Origin: a candidate division KSB1 bacterium
GTDB taxonomy: Bacteria; Electryoneota; RPQS01
Direction: 5' to 3'
DNA: 64,000 nucleotides
Assembly: GCA_016214895.1 (NCBI GenBank)
Contig: JACRMR010000003.1
Coordinates: 434,001-498,000 of the forward strand
Position numbers and translations under genes: made by a program. The notes beneath the pieces are model-generated. The model did not search any database, had not been told where the DNA came from, and worked only from the letters and a program-made list of their open reading frames with translations. This document shows positions 1-8,640 of this stretch, in pieces (position 1 is the first letter of the stretch; the number at the start of each line of letters is the position of its first letter).

Positions 1-1210
1 CAGCGTGGAACGGGTGACCTATTACGATCAGCAAGCGCGCGTGCTTTTCTCGACCGACTCGAGCGTGGAGCACCGCGCTCAAACCAGCAACCCGCTGCTT
101 AGGTCAGCGCTGGCAGGAGACAACGCCTCAGAGCTGATTCTCGAGCCGACACCGGCCCACATGGATTCGGCGAGCGGGTCAACGGATCACCTGCTGGCCT
201 ACGTGCCGGTCACGATCCGGGCCCATGACGGGACCTCCGCTCGCATCGTGTTCGAGGTCGTGATGAACGTTGCCGGAACCTACCGCAAAGTGGAACAACT
301 TCGCTTTGTGATCGTGCTCAGTACGCTCGCCACAGGCATTGCTTTGTTCCTGGTGGTCTGGTTGATCGCCACCCGGGCGGACCGCATGATCATCGCCGAA
401 AATCGTGAGCGTGTGCTGCTGGCGGATCAGATTCGCGAGCAAAACGAGCAACTCGAGAGCATCGTCAAGCAGCGCACTCAACAGTTGCTTGATGCTCAGG
501 CGGGTCTCGTTCAGATGGAGAAGATGGTAGCGACCGGTCAACTCGCGGCCGGAGTCGCGCACGAGATCAACAACCCCGTCGGGATCATCCAGAACCGGCT
601 TGAGATTCTGCTGGATGACTTGCGACGAGGACGACCGATCGCCGATCTGGAAACCCATTTGTCGATGATGCACCGGCAGTCCGAGCGCGTGTCGAAGATT
701 GTCAGCCGGTTGCTTTCATTCGCCAGAAAATCAACGACTGGAAAGTCGCCGATTCAGCTCAGCTCCGTGTTTAGCGGTGTGCTGATGCTGGTACAGAAGG
801 AAATTGAAAAACGCGGGATCCAGTTCAACCAGCGGATTACCGCCGACCTGCCCGCCTTGCGCGGAAACAGTGTTGAGCTGGAGCAGGTCTTCATCAACTT
901 GCTGGTGAACGCGATGGACGCGACGCCGCGCGGCGGGACGATTGACCTCATCGCGCAACGGATGAATGACCGCCTGCAGATTCAGGTCATCGACTCGGGC
1001 GCCGGCATTGCCCCCGAACATCAGTCACGGATCTTCGACCCCTTCTTCACAACCAAGGATGTCGGCGTCGGGACCGGCTTGGGATTGGCCATTACTTATC
1101 GAATTGTCGAAGATCACGACGGGACGATCATGGTGGCCAGCATGCCCGGCCATGGGACCACTTTCACGCTCCATTTCCCGATTCTCCAACCGGAAAGCAC
1201 CCAGTCATGA
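1..1210 (+). CDS. Sensor histidine kinase, NtrB-like (5' end outside window)
   Basis: This is a membrane-bound sensor kinase that should autophosphorylate on His and pass the phosphate to the regulator encoded next. The reading frame is open to the left edge, so the true start lies upstream; a GTG at position 5 is only the first start codon visible. Counting from that GTG, an extracytoplasmic sensor part (about residues 1-98) is followed by one membrane helix (about 99-121), a coiled stretch (130-175), the HisKA box with AHEINNP (His about 186), and the ATPase domain with the N box (NLLVNAMDA), G1 (DSGAGI), F (FDPFFTT) and G2 (GTGLGLAI) motifs. All catalytic motifs are intact. The stop overlaps the next start as ATGA, so the pair is translationally coupled. 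The signal sensed cannot be read from the sequence. Confidence 0.93.
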   Translation, partial: SVERVTYYDQQARVLFSTDSSVEHRAQTSNPLLRSALAGDNASELILEPTPAHMDSASGSTDHLLAYVPVTIRAHDGTSARIVFEVVMNVAGTYRKVEQLRFVIVLSTLATGIALFLVVWLIATRADRMIIAENRERVLLADQIREQNEQLESIVKQRTQQLLDAQAGLVQMEKMVATGQLAAGVAHEINNPVGIIQNRLEILLDDLRRGRPIADLETHLSMMHRQSERVSKIVSRLLSFARKSTTGKSPIQLSSVFSGVLMLVQKEIEKRGIQFNQRITADLPALRGNSVELEQVFINLLVNAMDATPRGGTIDLIAQRMNDRLQIQVIDSGAGIAPEHQSRIFDPFFTTKDVGVGTGLGLAITYRIVEDHDGTIMVASMPGHGTTFTLHFPILQPESTQS

Positions 1211-2601
1211 GTCCACAGCCGAAGATTCTGGTGATCGACGACGAGCCCGATATGCTGGACAACTGCAACTTGATGCTCGGTCGGGAGGGTTATGACGTCC
1301 GCACGCTGCTCGACGGACGGGAATTGGGCGCATGTTTAAGCGCCTATGACCCGGATCTGGTGCTCACCGACCTGATGATTCCGCACAAGGATGGGATGGC
1401 CATTCTGGAGGAATTGCGGTATTCCCATCCCGACGTTCCCGTGCTGATGATGACGGCCTATGCCACGATCGAGACCGCCGTCGATGCGATGAAGCTTGGC
1501 GCGGCCGACTACATTGTCAAGCCGTTTTCTCAAGATCAACTAATTTTGCTGGTGCGGCGCGTGTTGAAGGAGCGCAATCTTGTGCTGGAAAACCGGCGCT
1601 TGCGACTCGAGCTTGAGCGGCAGTCGTTAACTGGGCGCCTGGTGGCGGCTGATCCGGCGATGCAGAATGTGCTGGGGATTGTCGCGCGCGTGGCGGATAC
1701 GGATGTCAGCGTAATGATCCAAGGGGAATCCGGCACGGGGAAGGAGGTAATTGCCCGTGCGATACACGAATCCTCGCGGCGCGGCGGACATCCGTTTGTT
1801 GCCGTGAACTGCAGTGCATTGCCGTCGCAGCTCATGGAGAGTGAGTTGTTCGGACATGAGAAGGGTGCGTTCACCGGTGCGGTGGCGGCGCGGAAGGGGC
1901 TGCTTGATGAGGCGCACGGCGGGACGTTCTTCTTCGATGAAGTAACGGAGATGGACTCGGGCATGCAAGCGAAGCTCCTGCGCGTCGTCCAGGAGCGGAC
2001 CGTGAGGCGAGTGGGCGGCAATCGTGAGAGCCCATTCGATGTGCGCATCCTCTCGGCAACCAATCGCCCGATTCAAGAGGCGATCAAGACTCAGCGGTTT
2101 CGCGAGGACCTGTTTTTCCGCCTGGCCGTGGTCAATCTCGTGATTCCACCGTTGCGGAGTCGCCGCGCGGACATTCCGGTTCTGGCTGTGCGCTTTCTCG
2201 CCGAGGTCTGCAAGGCGTTCGGACGCAAAGTGGACGAGTTCTCGCCGCAAGTTATGGATCGGCTGATGGACTATCCGTGGCCGGGAAACGTACGCGAGCT
2301 TCGCAATGTAGTCGAGCATGCGGTTTCCATGGCCATGACCGCGATCATCCGCGAATCGGATCTGCCCGAGACTCTGCAGAAGGCGCACATCCGCAAGCTG
2401 GTAGTCAGTTCGACGGAGTCCTATGAGACCGCAAAGAACAAGGTTGTTGACGATTTTCAGCGTGCGTACTTTGATCAGATCTATGGCGAAGAGCGTGGCA
2501 ACATCAGTCGTGTCGCGGCGCGGGCAGGTGTGGATCGCAAGACGGTCTATAGGATCATGCGGAGCTACGGAATGCTGAGAAAAGACCAGGATGAGGAGTA
2601 G
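1207..2601 (+). CDS. Sigma-54-dependent response regulator, NtrC family
   Basis: This transcription activator pairs with the kinase just upstream. The receiver domain (residues 1-120) has the acidic pair D11/D12, the phosphoacceptor D55 in LVLTDLMIP and the conserved Lys in VKPF. A central AAA+ domain (about 140-375) has Walker A GESGTGKE, the sigma-54 contact loop GAFTGA, and a Walker B region ending in FFDEVTEM. The C-terminus carries a Fis-type helix-turn-helix (NISRVAARAGVDRKTVY). The intact GAFTGA loop argues that it works with sigma-54 RNA polymerase. Length (464 aa) is normal for the family. It is the last gene of the pair and is followed by a hairpin terminator at 2647-2670. The target promoters are unknown; no convincing -24/-12 element was found in the window. 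Confidence 0.95.
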   Translation: MSPQPKILVIDDEPDMLDNCNLMLGREGYDVRTLLDGRELGACLSAYDPDLVLTDLMIPHKDGMAILEELRYSHPDVPVLMMTAYATIETAVDAMKLGAADYIVKPFSQDQLILLVRRVLKERNLVLENRRLRLELERQSLTGRLVAADPAMQNVLGIVARVADTDVSVMIQGESGTGKEVIARAIHESSRRGGHPFVAVNCSALPSQLMESELFGHEKGAFTGAVAARKGLLDEAHGGTFFFDEVTEMDSGMQAKLLRVVQERTVRRVGGNRESPFDVRILSATNRPIQEAIKTQRFREDLFFRLAVVNLVIPPLRSRRADIPVLAVRFLAEVCKAFGRKVDEFSPQVMDRLMDYPWPGNVRELRNVVEHAVSMAMTAIIRESDLPETLQKAHIRKLVVSSTESYETAKNKVVDDFQRAYFDQIYGEERGNISRVAARAGVDRKTVYRIMRSYGMLRKDQDEE

Positions 2602-2646
2602 AGAATCCTCCATGATTTGAAGCAACGTGGCACGATGAACACATTT

Positions 2647-2670
2647 GCCCGGACAAGTCGTCCGGGCTTT
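2647..2670 (+). terminator. Rho-independent terminator after the NtrB/NtrC pair
   Basis: An 8-bp perfect GC-rich stem (GCCCGGAC at 2647-2654 pairing with GTCCGGGC at 2660-2667) has a 5-nt loop and is followed by TTTCTCT. It sits 46 bases after the stop of the response regulator. Confidence 0.8.
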
Positions 2671-3010
2671 CTCTGCGGTGATTCCGCGAGACTCGATGAT
2701 TCGTGGCTGCGAAGCCTTCGCTCACAACTGCCCCATCAAGGCCTCAGTCAGTGCTCAATCAAAATCAATGAGTTGTAAAGGAGTGTGGAACGTGCGCCCC
2801 GCTTCAGCGGTGGATCCACTGGCGAACTACCCCATTGTCACCGACGGGGAGTAAGTCCTAACCTCTTTAATGGAATGAGTTAATGAGCGCGGATGCAACG
2901 AGCAACAAGTATGGCATGTCGATTGCAAAACTACATGACACATTCAAACGAGTCCGCGCTTCACCGGCGCTGCTCGAAGTCATCCTCAACCGGTATCCAT
3001 CAGGATCGAC
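2671..3010. other. Intergenic stretch without a supported gene
   Basis: Between the terminator and the next start no open frame shows a recognisable domain. A 69-codon frame beginning at 2645 runs through the terminator and has no family features. The last bases before 3011 hold the ribosome binding site AGGA, five bases before the ATG of the next gene. A promoter for that gene must lie here but no clear -35/-10 pair was identified. Confidence 0.5.
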
Positions 3011-4564
3011 ATGAAACCAAGAATTAACGCTTTGGCATTGTTGCTTATCATAGTGGCGCAGGTCCCCGGCCATGCTGGCTCCAGTCGCCCGGTACCCAAT
3101 CGGACAACTCCGCCGTCGAGCCCAGTTCGCTCTCCGCTCGCCACAATTGTCACGCTGCCGTGGGCGGAAGATTTCGAGTCGGGTGGGGCGGATTGGACCA
3201 CTTCGGGTTTCTTCCACGTGATCGCGGATCCGCAGACTCACGAAGTGCGGAACCCACTGATAAATCCCGGCATGGTGTCCCTCCCCGACGAGGGCTTTCT
3301 TCCGGCTGCACATAGCGGCAATCATTCGCTGTGGTACGGTGAAGACGTGACCGGCTCATTTATCGGCGCGGATTTTGACACGATACAGGCAAGTCACTCT
3401 GGCGGAACGTCGCAGCTGGCGAATACTGGCTGGGCGATTTCCCCGGAGCTTGATCTTACGACCGCGACTGAGCCGGTTCTCACATTCTGGACATGGTGGG
3501 AAATCGAAGGCGTGGACGTGCCCTGGTTTGACATGATGTTCGTGGAAGCCTCAACGGACGGCGGGCTGAACTGGCTGCCGGTCGGCAGTGGCTCATTGAA
3601 TCCGCTGGATGATGTAAATGCGAACGCGCATGTCGGCTATAGCTCGGGCGGCGTCGGTGAGACCGGGGCGTGGGTGCACCATGCCTTCCTGCTGACCGGA
3701 CTCGCGGGCGGTCACGGCTGGATTCGCTTTCGCTTTGACACGGTGGACCCCCTCTACAACGGATTCCGCGGGTGGATCATCGACGACATAGCGGTGACCG
3801 ATGGCACGATACCGGGTCCGGTGATCACGGAACTGGTCCCGCACTTGGGGCAGCAGGATGATCTGGTGCACGCGCATGGCCAGAATTTTCACAGTGGCGC
3901 ACAGATTACAATCGGGGGCGAGGCCTGCACGGAAGTGATTCTTGCCGAGGACCTTGCACAGCTCATCATTCCCAATCTGCGTCGCGATATCTATGATGTG
4001 ATGATCACGAATCCGGACGGACAAGTTGGAATCTGTCATTCGTGCTTTCAGGTTGATAACATCCGGCCGCCCGAGATTCAGATTGTCTCACAGACGTGGG
4101 CCTATGTCGGACTCCCGCGGACCATCACGATCGCCGGCGAGCGATTCGATCCCGCCGCAGTCGTGACCATGGGTGGTATTCCGGTGACGAATCTGAGCAT
4201 CGTCAATGATCAAACCCTGACCTGCACGACACCGCTTGGCCTCGGCTTGGGGGCGCGGCCGATCCGCATCGAGAATCCCAATGGGCTGTTTGATGTTTGT
4301 TCCGGTTGCATGGAGATTCGACCGTGGGTGACCCTGACTCCTCCGGGTGACCTTGTGATCGCGGTGTCGTCACCGCACGTCAAGTTAAACTGGAGTCCGA
4401 TCACGGGGATTGGCAATGAGTATGTCATCTTCCATGGCGATCCGGCGGGCGGCGACTTCATGGACTTCGTCGGGGCGACCACGGACACGACCTTTGTGGA
4501 CAGCTTCGCGGTAAACGCCGCGCCGAGTCCGCAGTACTATGCAGTGCGCACGCTGGCGCCATGA
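3011..4564 (+). CDS. Secreted β-sandwich/IPT-TIG repeat protein, paralog A
   Basis: This exported protein has no recognised enzymatic motif. A signal peptide covers about residues 1-22. Residues about 48-260 form a β-rich domain opening with WAEDFESGG and resembling MAM/concanavalin-like lectin folds. Two IPT/TIG Ig-like domains follow (about 270-350 and 355-435), each ending in a CxxC pair (ICHSC and VCSGC). A fibronectin-III-like domain closes the protein (about 440-517). It is a close paralog of the minus-strand gene at 8641-10188, with matching domain order and CxxC pairs. No NYPNPFN sorting tail is present, so the export route beyond the inner membrane is not clear. The start is supported by AGGA five bases upstream. 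A surface binding or adhesion role is inference only. Confidence 0.85.
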   Translation: MKPRINALALLLIIVAQVPGHAGSSRPVPNRTTPPSSPVRSPLATIVTLPWAEDFESGGADWTTSGFFHVIADPQTHEVRNPLINPGMVSLPDEGFLPAAHSGNHSLWYGEDVTGSFIGADFDTIQASHSGGTSQLANTGWAISPELDLTTATEPVLTFWTWWEIEGVDVPWFDMMFVEASTDGGLNWLPVGSGSLNPLDDVNANAHVGYSSGGVGETGAWVHHAFLLTGLAGGHGWIRFRFDTVDPLYNGFRGWIIDDIAVTDGTIPGPVITELVPHLGQQDDLVHAHGQNFHSGAQITIGGEACTEVILAEDLAQLIIPNLRRDIYDVMITNPDGQVGICHSCFQVDNIRPPEIQIVSQTWAYVGLPRTITIAGERFDPAAVVTMGGIPVTNLSIVNDQTLTCTTPLGLGLGARPIRIENPNGLFDVCSGCMEIRPWVTLTPPGDLVIAVSSPHVKLNWSPITGIGNEYVIFHGDPAGGDFMDFVGATTDTTFVDSFAVNAAPSPQYYAVRTLAP

Positions 4565-4700
4565 GCGCAATCTCGCACCGTACAGCGCAAGCAATTCGCC
4601 CCGAGACGTCATCGTCCGGGGCGTGCTCATCGGGCCGGATCTTCGCCATCAGAGCGAACGATGTCTGATGCACGAATCTCGCGCACTTTTCAACGGAAAA

Positions 4701-4731
4701 AGATCAGGCTCCCCATCGCTGAGGAGCCTGC
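4701..4731. terminator. Bidirectional hairpin terminator, copy 1 of a 31-nt repeat
   Basis: CAGGCTCC (4705-4712) pairs with GGAGCCTG (4723-4730) around a 10-nt loop. A T-run follows on the plus strand (CCTTTTG), and the A-run just before the stem gives a T-run on the minus strand. It lies between convergent genes ending at 4564 and 4760, so it can stop both. The same 31 bases recur exactly at 8542-8572. Confidence 0.75.
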
Positions 4732-4759
4732 CTTTTGCATACGGATTCAGGAGCACGTA

Positions 4760-5386
4760 TCAGCGGGTCTGCCGACCCGTCACGGCTTTTACGGCAGCCC
4801 GGTGCGGCCGAACCTCTGGAACGTGGCCCGGCGCCCTCGTTGACTCGCTTGGTGGTTGTCCAGCTCCTGCTGCTGCCGTCATGTCCCTGATCGGTGTCAC
4901 GACCAACCCCGCGGCGTTCGCCGCTGTCACGGCGTAGTAGTAGCGCCACGCGGGCAAGCCGAGCGCCCCGACGTCCGTGAACGAAGTATCTACAACAACC
5001 CCGATTTGCGAGCTTGGACCGGGAACAAACAGCGGGTCCGTCGAGCGATAGATCTTGTACTGCGCGGCATGAGCAATCCGTCCCCAATGCAAGAGTACGT
5101 TTGCGGTCGGGCCGGCTTGCCGACGAATAACCAGGTCATCAATCGGATTCAATTCACCCGCGGCGAACACCGGCGACAGAAAGCCCGCGTAGAGATGGAA
5201 ACTTTCCGATGACTGGGCACCGATCGGCGAAGGCTGGCCGAACGCGGAAACCAATCGAAAATCCGTCGAAGCACTTGCGCCGCCGCCGGCATCGATCACA
5301 GATTTCGCGATCCGAAAGTTCTCGCTCTGTTGCGGTTGGGCAAGTACACATGAGGCTGCGAATAGCAGCACGATGATCTGTTTCAT
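4760..5386 (-). CDS. Small secreted protein with FnIII-like domain
   Basis: This 208-residue exported protein has an unknown role. Translation most likely starts at the ATG at 5386, giving the signal peptide MKQIIVLLFAASCVLAQ. A longer frame upstream has no signal and overlaps the previous gene. After the signal, a short motif region (about 25-70) with repeated F-R-L type segments and the phrase HLYAGFLSP is of a kind often seen in secreted FCB proteins. A fibronectin-III-like β domain follows (about 80-165), with WRYYYAVTAAN near its end. The start lies one base after the stop of the upstream YadA-like gene, so the two are probably translationally coupled. It could be an accessory factor for that surface protein, but this rests on position alone. 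Confidence 0.75.
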   Translation of the reverse strand: MKQIIVLLFAASCVLAQPQQSENFRIAKSVIDAGGGASASTDFRLVSAFGQPSPIGAQSSESFHLYAGFLSPVFAAGELNPIDDLVIRRQAGPTANVLLHWGRIAHAAQYKIYRSTDPLFVPGPSSQIGVVVDTSFTDVGALGLPAWRYYYAVTAANAAGLVVTPIRDMTAAAGAGQPPSESTRAPGHVPEVRPHRAAVKAVTGRQTR

Positions 5387-5387
5387 G

Positions 5388-8090
5388 TTAGTGGTCCTGA
5401 TTGAGGGCCTTCTGCTCCGCGGCCTCCAGCGTTTGCACGCGGGCACGCAGTTCGAGCACTTCCTTGTAGAGTTGCTGAATGGCGGCCAGCGCAATTCCAT
5501 CGGGGTCGATAGTCGAAATGCTCAGGCTGTCATCGCCGATGCAGAACAGGTTCCAGAAGTCCTGTGCCATCGGGCCGATATGTTCGACGGTGGGATCCTG
5601 CGATTTGTAGCTCCACTGCTTGATCGGCAGTCGCGCCACGCGCTCGAGAAGGTTCCGGGTATCGACGTCGCGAATATTCCGTTTTCTGGTGGAGTCGGAG
5701 ACGATCACCCAGCCGGACGATCCCGCGAACACCTGCACACCCGCGGTGCCAGCCGTATTGGTGAACATCTGAATGCCGCCGGACGCGCGGACGGTGAAGC
5801 TGTTCGTCGAATCGGATGCGACGTCACCGTCATAGGAATCGCCCCAGACAAAGCTGCCGTCATGATTCGCTTTGGCCCGCCGGCCGGCCGCGAACGAGTA
5901 TTGCCCGGCGGCTTTATTGTAGTATCCGCCGGGAACCATGCCGAAGGATGCCGTGACCGAATCGCCTTGACCGCCGCCGATCACACCGGCAGTGCCGCTG
6001 ATAAGGTTGTCATATCCACCGCCGATGAAAGCGGAGGTGCCGGAGATGTAGTGACTGCGGCCGCCAACGATAGCGGAGTGCTGAGCGACAATTGAATTGG
6101 AGTCGACGCCACTCCCGCCTCCGCCACCGATGAACGAGTACGACGCTCTGGCGAAGTTCTGGTCGCCGCAGACGATGCCGGAGCGTGAGCCATACGCGCC
6201 GTTCGCCGTCCCGGCGCCGACAAATCCATAGCTGCTGGTGGCTTGATTCCATCGGCCACCGACGATGGCGGATTCCGTGCCCGACGCGTTGTTGTCCCAA
6301 CCGCCGCCTACGAATGCCCGATCCACCGTTGCATCGTTGTAAGAGCCGCCGCAAACAACGGTGCCATCGTCCGTGGAGTTGTTGTGGCTTCCGCCTCCGA
6401 TCATGGCGGAGGCGCCCGAGCAGCTATTGGCGGAACCACCAAGGATCACCGCGCGAGTTCCTGTTGCGCTATTGGAATCCGTCGCGGAGGTGCCACCGCC
6501 ACCGGCGACCACGGCAAACCGTCCGCGCGCATGGTTGTACTTGCCGCCTCCGACAAATGCGGCGGAGTCTGCGGCCAAGTTCAGAAAGCCTCCAGCCACT
6601 GTCGAATAGGGCCCGGTGATCCCGTTTTGGAAGCCGCCCCCCACGGTACCGTACTCCCATCCAACCGAGTTCGCGCCGCCGCCGGCGATCGTTCCGCCGT
6701 ACCCCCCGATGCTGTTAGAAACTCCTCCGCCGATCGTTGCCTTGTTGGCATCGATATCATTCGCGTTGCCTCCGGCGATCGTAGCGTGGTCGCCGCCGGC
6801 GCTGTTTCCCAATCCTCCTCCGACAAAGGACCCGAGATTTCTGGTGCTATTACTTCTCCCTCCGGCAATTGCATCGTAGTCGCCGAGGGCGCTATTGCTG
6901 TCGCCCGCCAGCGTGCCACCTCCCCCGACCACGACCGAGAACTCGCCGCGGGCCGAATTGTACCCTCCGGCACCGACGAATCCGCATTGGCCTCCGACCG
7001 TGTTGTAGAATCCTGCGCCGATGGCACCGTTTTGATTGGTAAGTCGATTCCAGCTTCCACCGCCGATCATGCCACGATAGCCGACACCAGAGACACTGTT
7101 GTCCCATCCGCCGCCAACGAAGCTCTCGCGTGGGCTCGCAATGTTAAATGCTCCTCCGGCAACAGCCGCGTAGTCGCCGGTCGCGGAGTTGCTCCGCCCG
7201 CCGCCGACGAACCCGCCGTAGTCCGCGGCGTTGCTCTGCCCTCCGACGACCACGGCCATGGAGTCGGTGGTGCTGTTGCGACGCCCGCCGCCGATGAAGG
7301 AGCTGTTACCGCGCGCGGAGTTTGAGTCGATTGCGGTGCTCCCGCCGCCGCCCCCGACAACGGAATATTCCCCGCGAGCGGCGTTGTTTCCACCGGCACC
7401 GATGAAGCTGCCTTGACCGGCCGTCACATTCGACACACCGCCACCAATTGCAGCAAGCTGGTTCGTTACACGGTTCCACCTGCCGCCCGCAATTGCGCCG
7501 CGCAACGCTCCCGATGAGATGTCGTTGTCCCAGCCCCCGCCCACGAAGCTCTGATCGGCCGCCGCCGAATTGCTATTCCCGCCGGTCACACTTGACTGTG
7601 ACCCGCCTGCGGAGTTCCCGAATCCCGCCGCAAATGACTCTGCACCGGGATTAGTGGTTCCCGTTCCCGTACAGATCTTGGTGGTGACGATCAAGTCGCC
7701 CTTGATCGTTCCGCCGCGCGCGCTGTCCACGGTACCAACGGCGTACGAGTAGCCCGTGGAGACCAGCCGCGCCCGTGGTGTCATTTCGCTATTGTTCCCC
7801 ACTGTAGCCCCAAGCCATCGACTCGTGTCAGCGAATACGCTCGGTGGCAATGAAACCAGGCAACTGAAGAGTCCGGTCTGCACCGTGCAGGCTTGCGAGT
7901 ACGTCCAGATTGCCGCGCCACCGGTCGGTACAATGTAGATCCGAAATGAGACGATTACAATCGTGTCCAGCGGAGCGCCAACGGTGTCGGTCAAGTAGCC
8001 CTGGTAGTTGATGCTCTGAGGTACTTCGGCCAACAGCTGTGCCGACAGCGCAATGAAGCAGGCCATGAAAACCAGAATAGTTCTGCGCAT
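5388..8090 (-). CDS. YadA-head-like repeat surface protein with S74 self-chaperone domain
   Basis: This large surface protein probably trimerises. The signal peptide (MRRTILVFMACF onward, about 1-22) is followed by a β domain (25-125), then roughly 600 residues of short degenerate repeats of about 14 residues with the pattern GGG..N.A.G....V.GG. Such repeats build the left-handed β-roll of YadA/trimeric adhesin heads. The last ~103 residues match the peptidase S74 intramolecular chaperone of endosialidase tailspikes: SDSTRKRNI at about 798 offers the Ser...Lys pair used for self-cleavage in that family, and a coiled coil ends the protein. The ATG at 8090 is chosen because AGGGAGG lies five bases upstream; a TTG at 8108 is in frame but less likely. 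No YadA membrane anchor is visible, so surface attachment is unexplained. Confidence 0.85.
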   Translation of the reverse strand: MRRTILVFMACFIALSAQLLAEVPQSINYQGYLTDTVGAPLDTIVIVSFRIYIVPTGGAAIWTYSQACTVQTGLFSCLVSLPPSVFADTSRWLGATVGNNSEMTPRARLVSTGYSYAVGTVDSARGGTIKGDLIVTTKICTGTGTTNPGAESFAAGFGNSAGGSQSSVTGGNSNSAAADQSFVGGGWDNDISSGALRGAIAGGRWNRVTNQLAAIGGGVSNVTAGQGSFIGAGGNNAARGEYSVVGGGGGSTAIDSNSARGNSSFIGGGRRNSTTDSMAVVVGGQSNAADYGGFVGGGRSNSATGDYAAVAGGAFNIASPRESFVGGGWDNSVSGVGYRGMIGGGSWNRLTNQNGAIGAGFYNTVGGQCGFVGAGGYNSARGEFSVVVGGGGTLAGDSNSALGDYDAIAGGRSNSTRNLGSFVGGGLGNSAGGDHATIAGGNANDIDANKATIGGGVSNSIGGYGGTIAGGGANSVGWEYGTVGGGFQNGITGPYSTVAGGFLNLAADSAAFVGGGKYNHARGRFAVVAGGGGTSATDSNSATGTRAVILGGSANSCSGASAMIGGGSHNNSTDDGTVVCGGSYNDATVDRAFVGGGWDNNASGTESAIVGGRWNQATSSYGFVGAGTANGAYGSRSGIVCGDQNFARASYSFIGGGGGSGVDSNSIVAQHSAIVGGRSHYISGTSAFIGGGYDNLISGTAGVIGGGQGDSVTASFGMVPGGYYNKAAGQYSFAAGRRAKANHDGSFVWGDSYDGDVASDSTNSFTVRASGGIQMFTNTAGTAGVQVFAGSSGWVIVSDSTRKRNIRDVDTRNLLERVARLPIKQWSYKSQDPTVEHIGPMAQDFWNLFCIGDDSLSISTIDPDGIALAAIQQLYKEVLELRARVQTLEAAEQKALNQDH

Positions 8091-8640
8091 AATCGCCTCC
8101 CTATGCAATTGATTTTTCGCCCTTGAGCGGGGTTGAAGCCACCCCGTATTTCAATACGATTGATGTTGCGGAAATTGAAACAAAAATGACCTCACCGGCA
8201 GGTAAAGGTCATAAGTTGAGCACGATCGAGGTCTTTATCGCCGGGCGATTACGTCGCCGACAATCAGACGACTTGTCGGACGCACTGTGATGCAATATAT
8301 AAGTTCATGGTGGCATTGTCAAGGCCGTTGTTAGACGTCGCCAATTGTGCAATGCGTTTCAGGCATGGACGATAAGCGTATATTATGGAGAATGGCTAAC
8401 TCCTGCTCGGACAGCGACCCGCGTAAATGAGGCGAACGAAGAAGAACCACCGGAATTGAGACGTTGGCAAACGAGCGTCAGCGGCAGGCGCGGGCGGCAA
8501 CTGCCGTCTAAAGTGCGCATGAGTCCGGCGGCGCCCAATAGAGATCAGGCTCCCCATCGCTGAGGAGCCTGCTCGGGGCTGAAGAGTCATGCTGGCACTT
8601 CACGCCGTCGGCCAAAATTCGATGCTTTCACAACTCGGCA
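8091..8640. other. Intergenic region between two minus-strand secreted-protein genes
   Basis: The stretch holds the leader of the YadA-like gene and the 3' flank of paralog B. Its only clear element is the hairpin repeat at 8542-8572. Small open frames on both strands (60-72 codons) lack start signals and any family features. No promoter could be assigned with confidence. Confidence 0.5.
8542..8572. repeat. 31-nt hairpin repeat, copy 2
   Basis: This is identical base for base to 4701-4731 and in the same plus-strand orientation, with stem CAGGCTCC/GGAGCCTG (8546-8553 and 8564-8571). It lies just past the 3' end of the minus-strand paralog B, as copy 1 lies just past the 3' end of the plus-strand paralog A. 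It may act as a terminator, but the flanking T-run is poor here. Confidence 0.7.

Noticed and set aside
1627-2625. Minus-strand frame of 332 codons opposite the first response regulator
   Set aside because: It is antisense to an intact, fully motif-bearing NtrC-type gene and shows no domain.
2622-2650. Sigma-54-like GTGGCACGATG...TTGCCC after the first regulator
   Set aside because: The distance between the GG and GC elements does not fit, and the second element is part of the terminator stem.
6243-7325. Long plus-strand frame of 360 codons across the YadA-like gene
   Set aside because: It is antisense to repeats of Gly/Asn/Ala codons, has low-complexity Ala/Val/Pro-rich content and no start signal; it mirrors the repeat structure of the real minus-strand gene.
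5400-8000. Possible CRISPR or DNA tandem array
   Set aside because: The repetition is at the protein level with degenerate codons and no constant spacer/repeat lengths, and it lies inside one long open frame.
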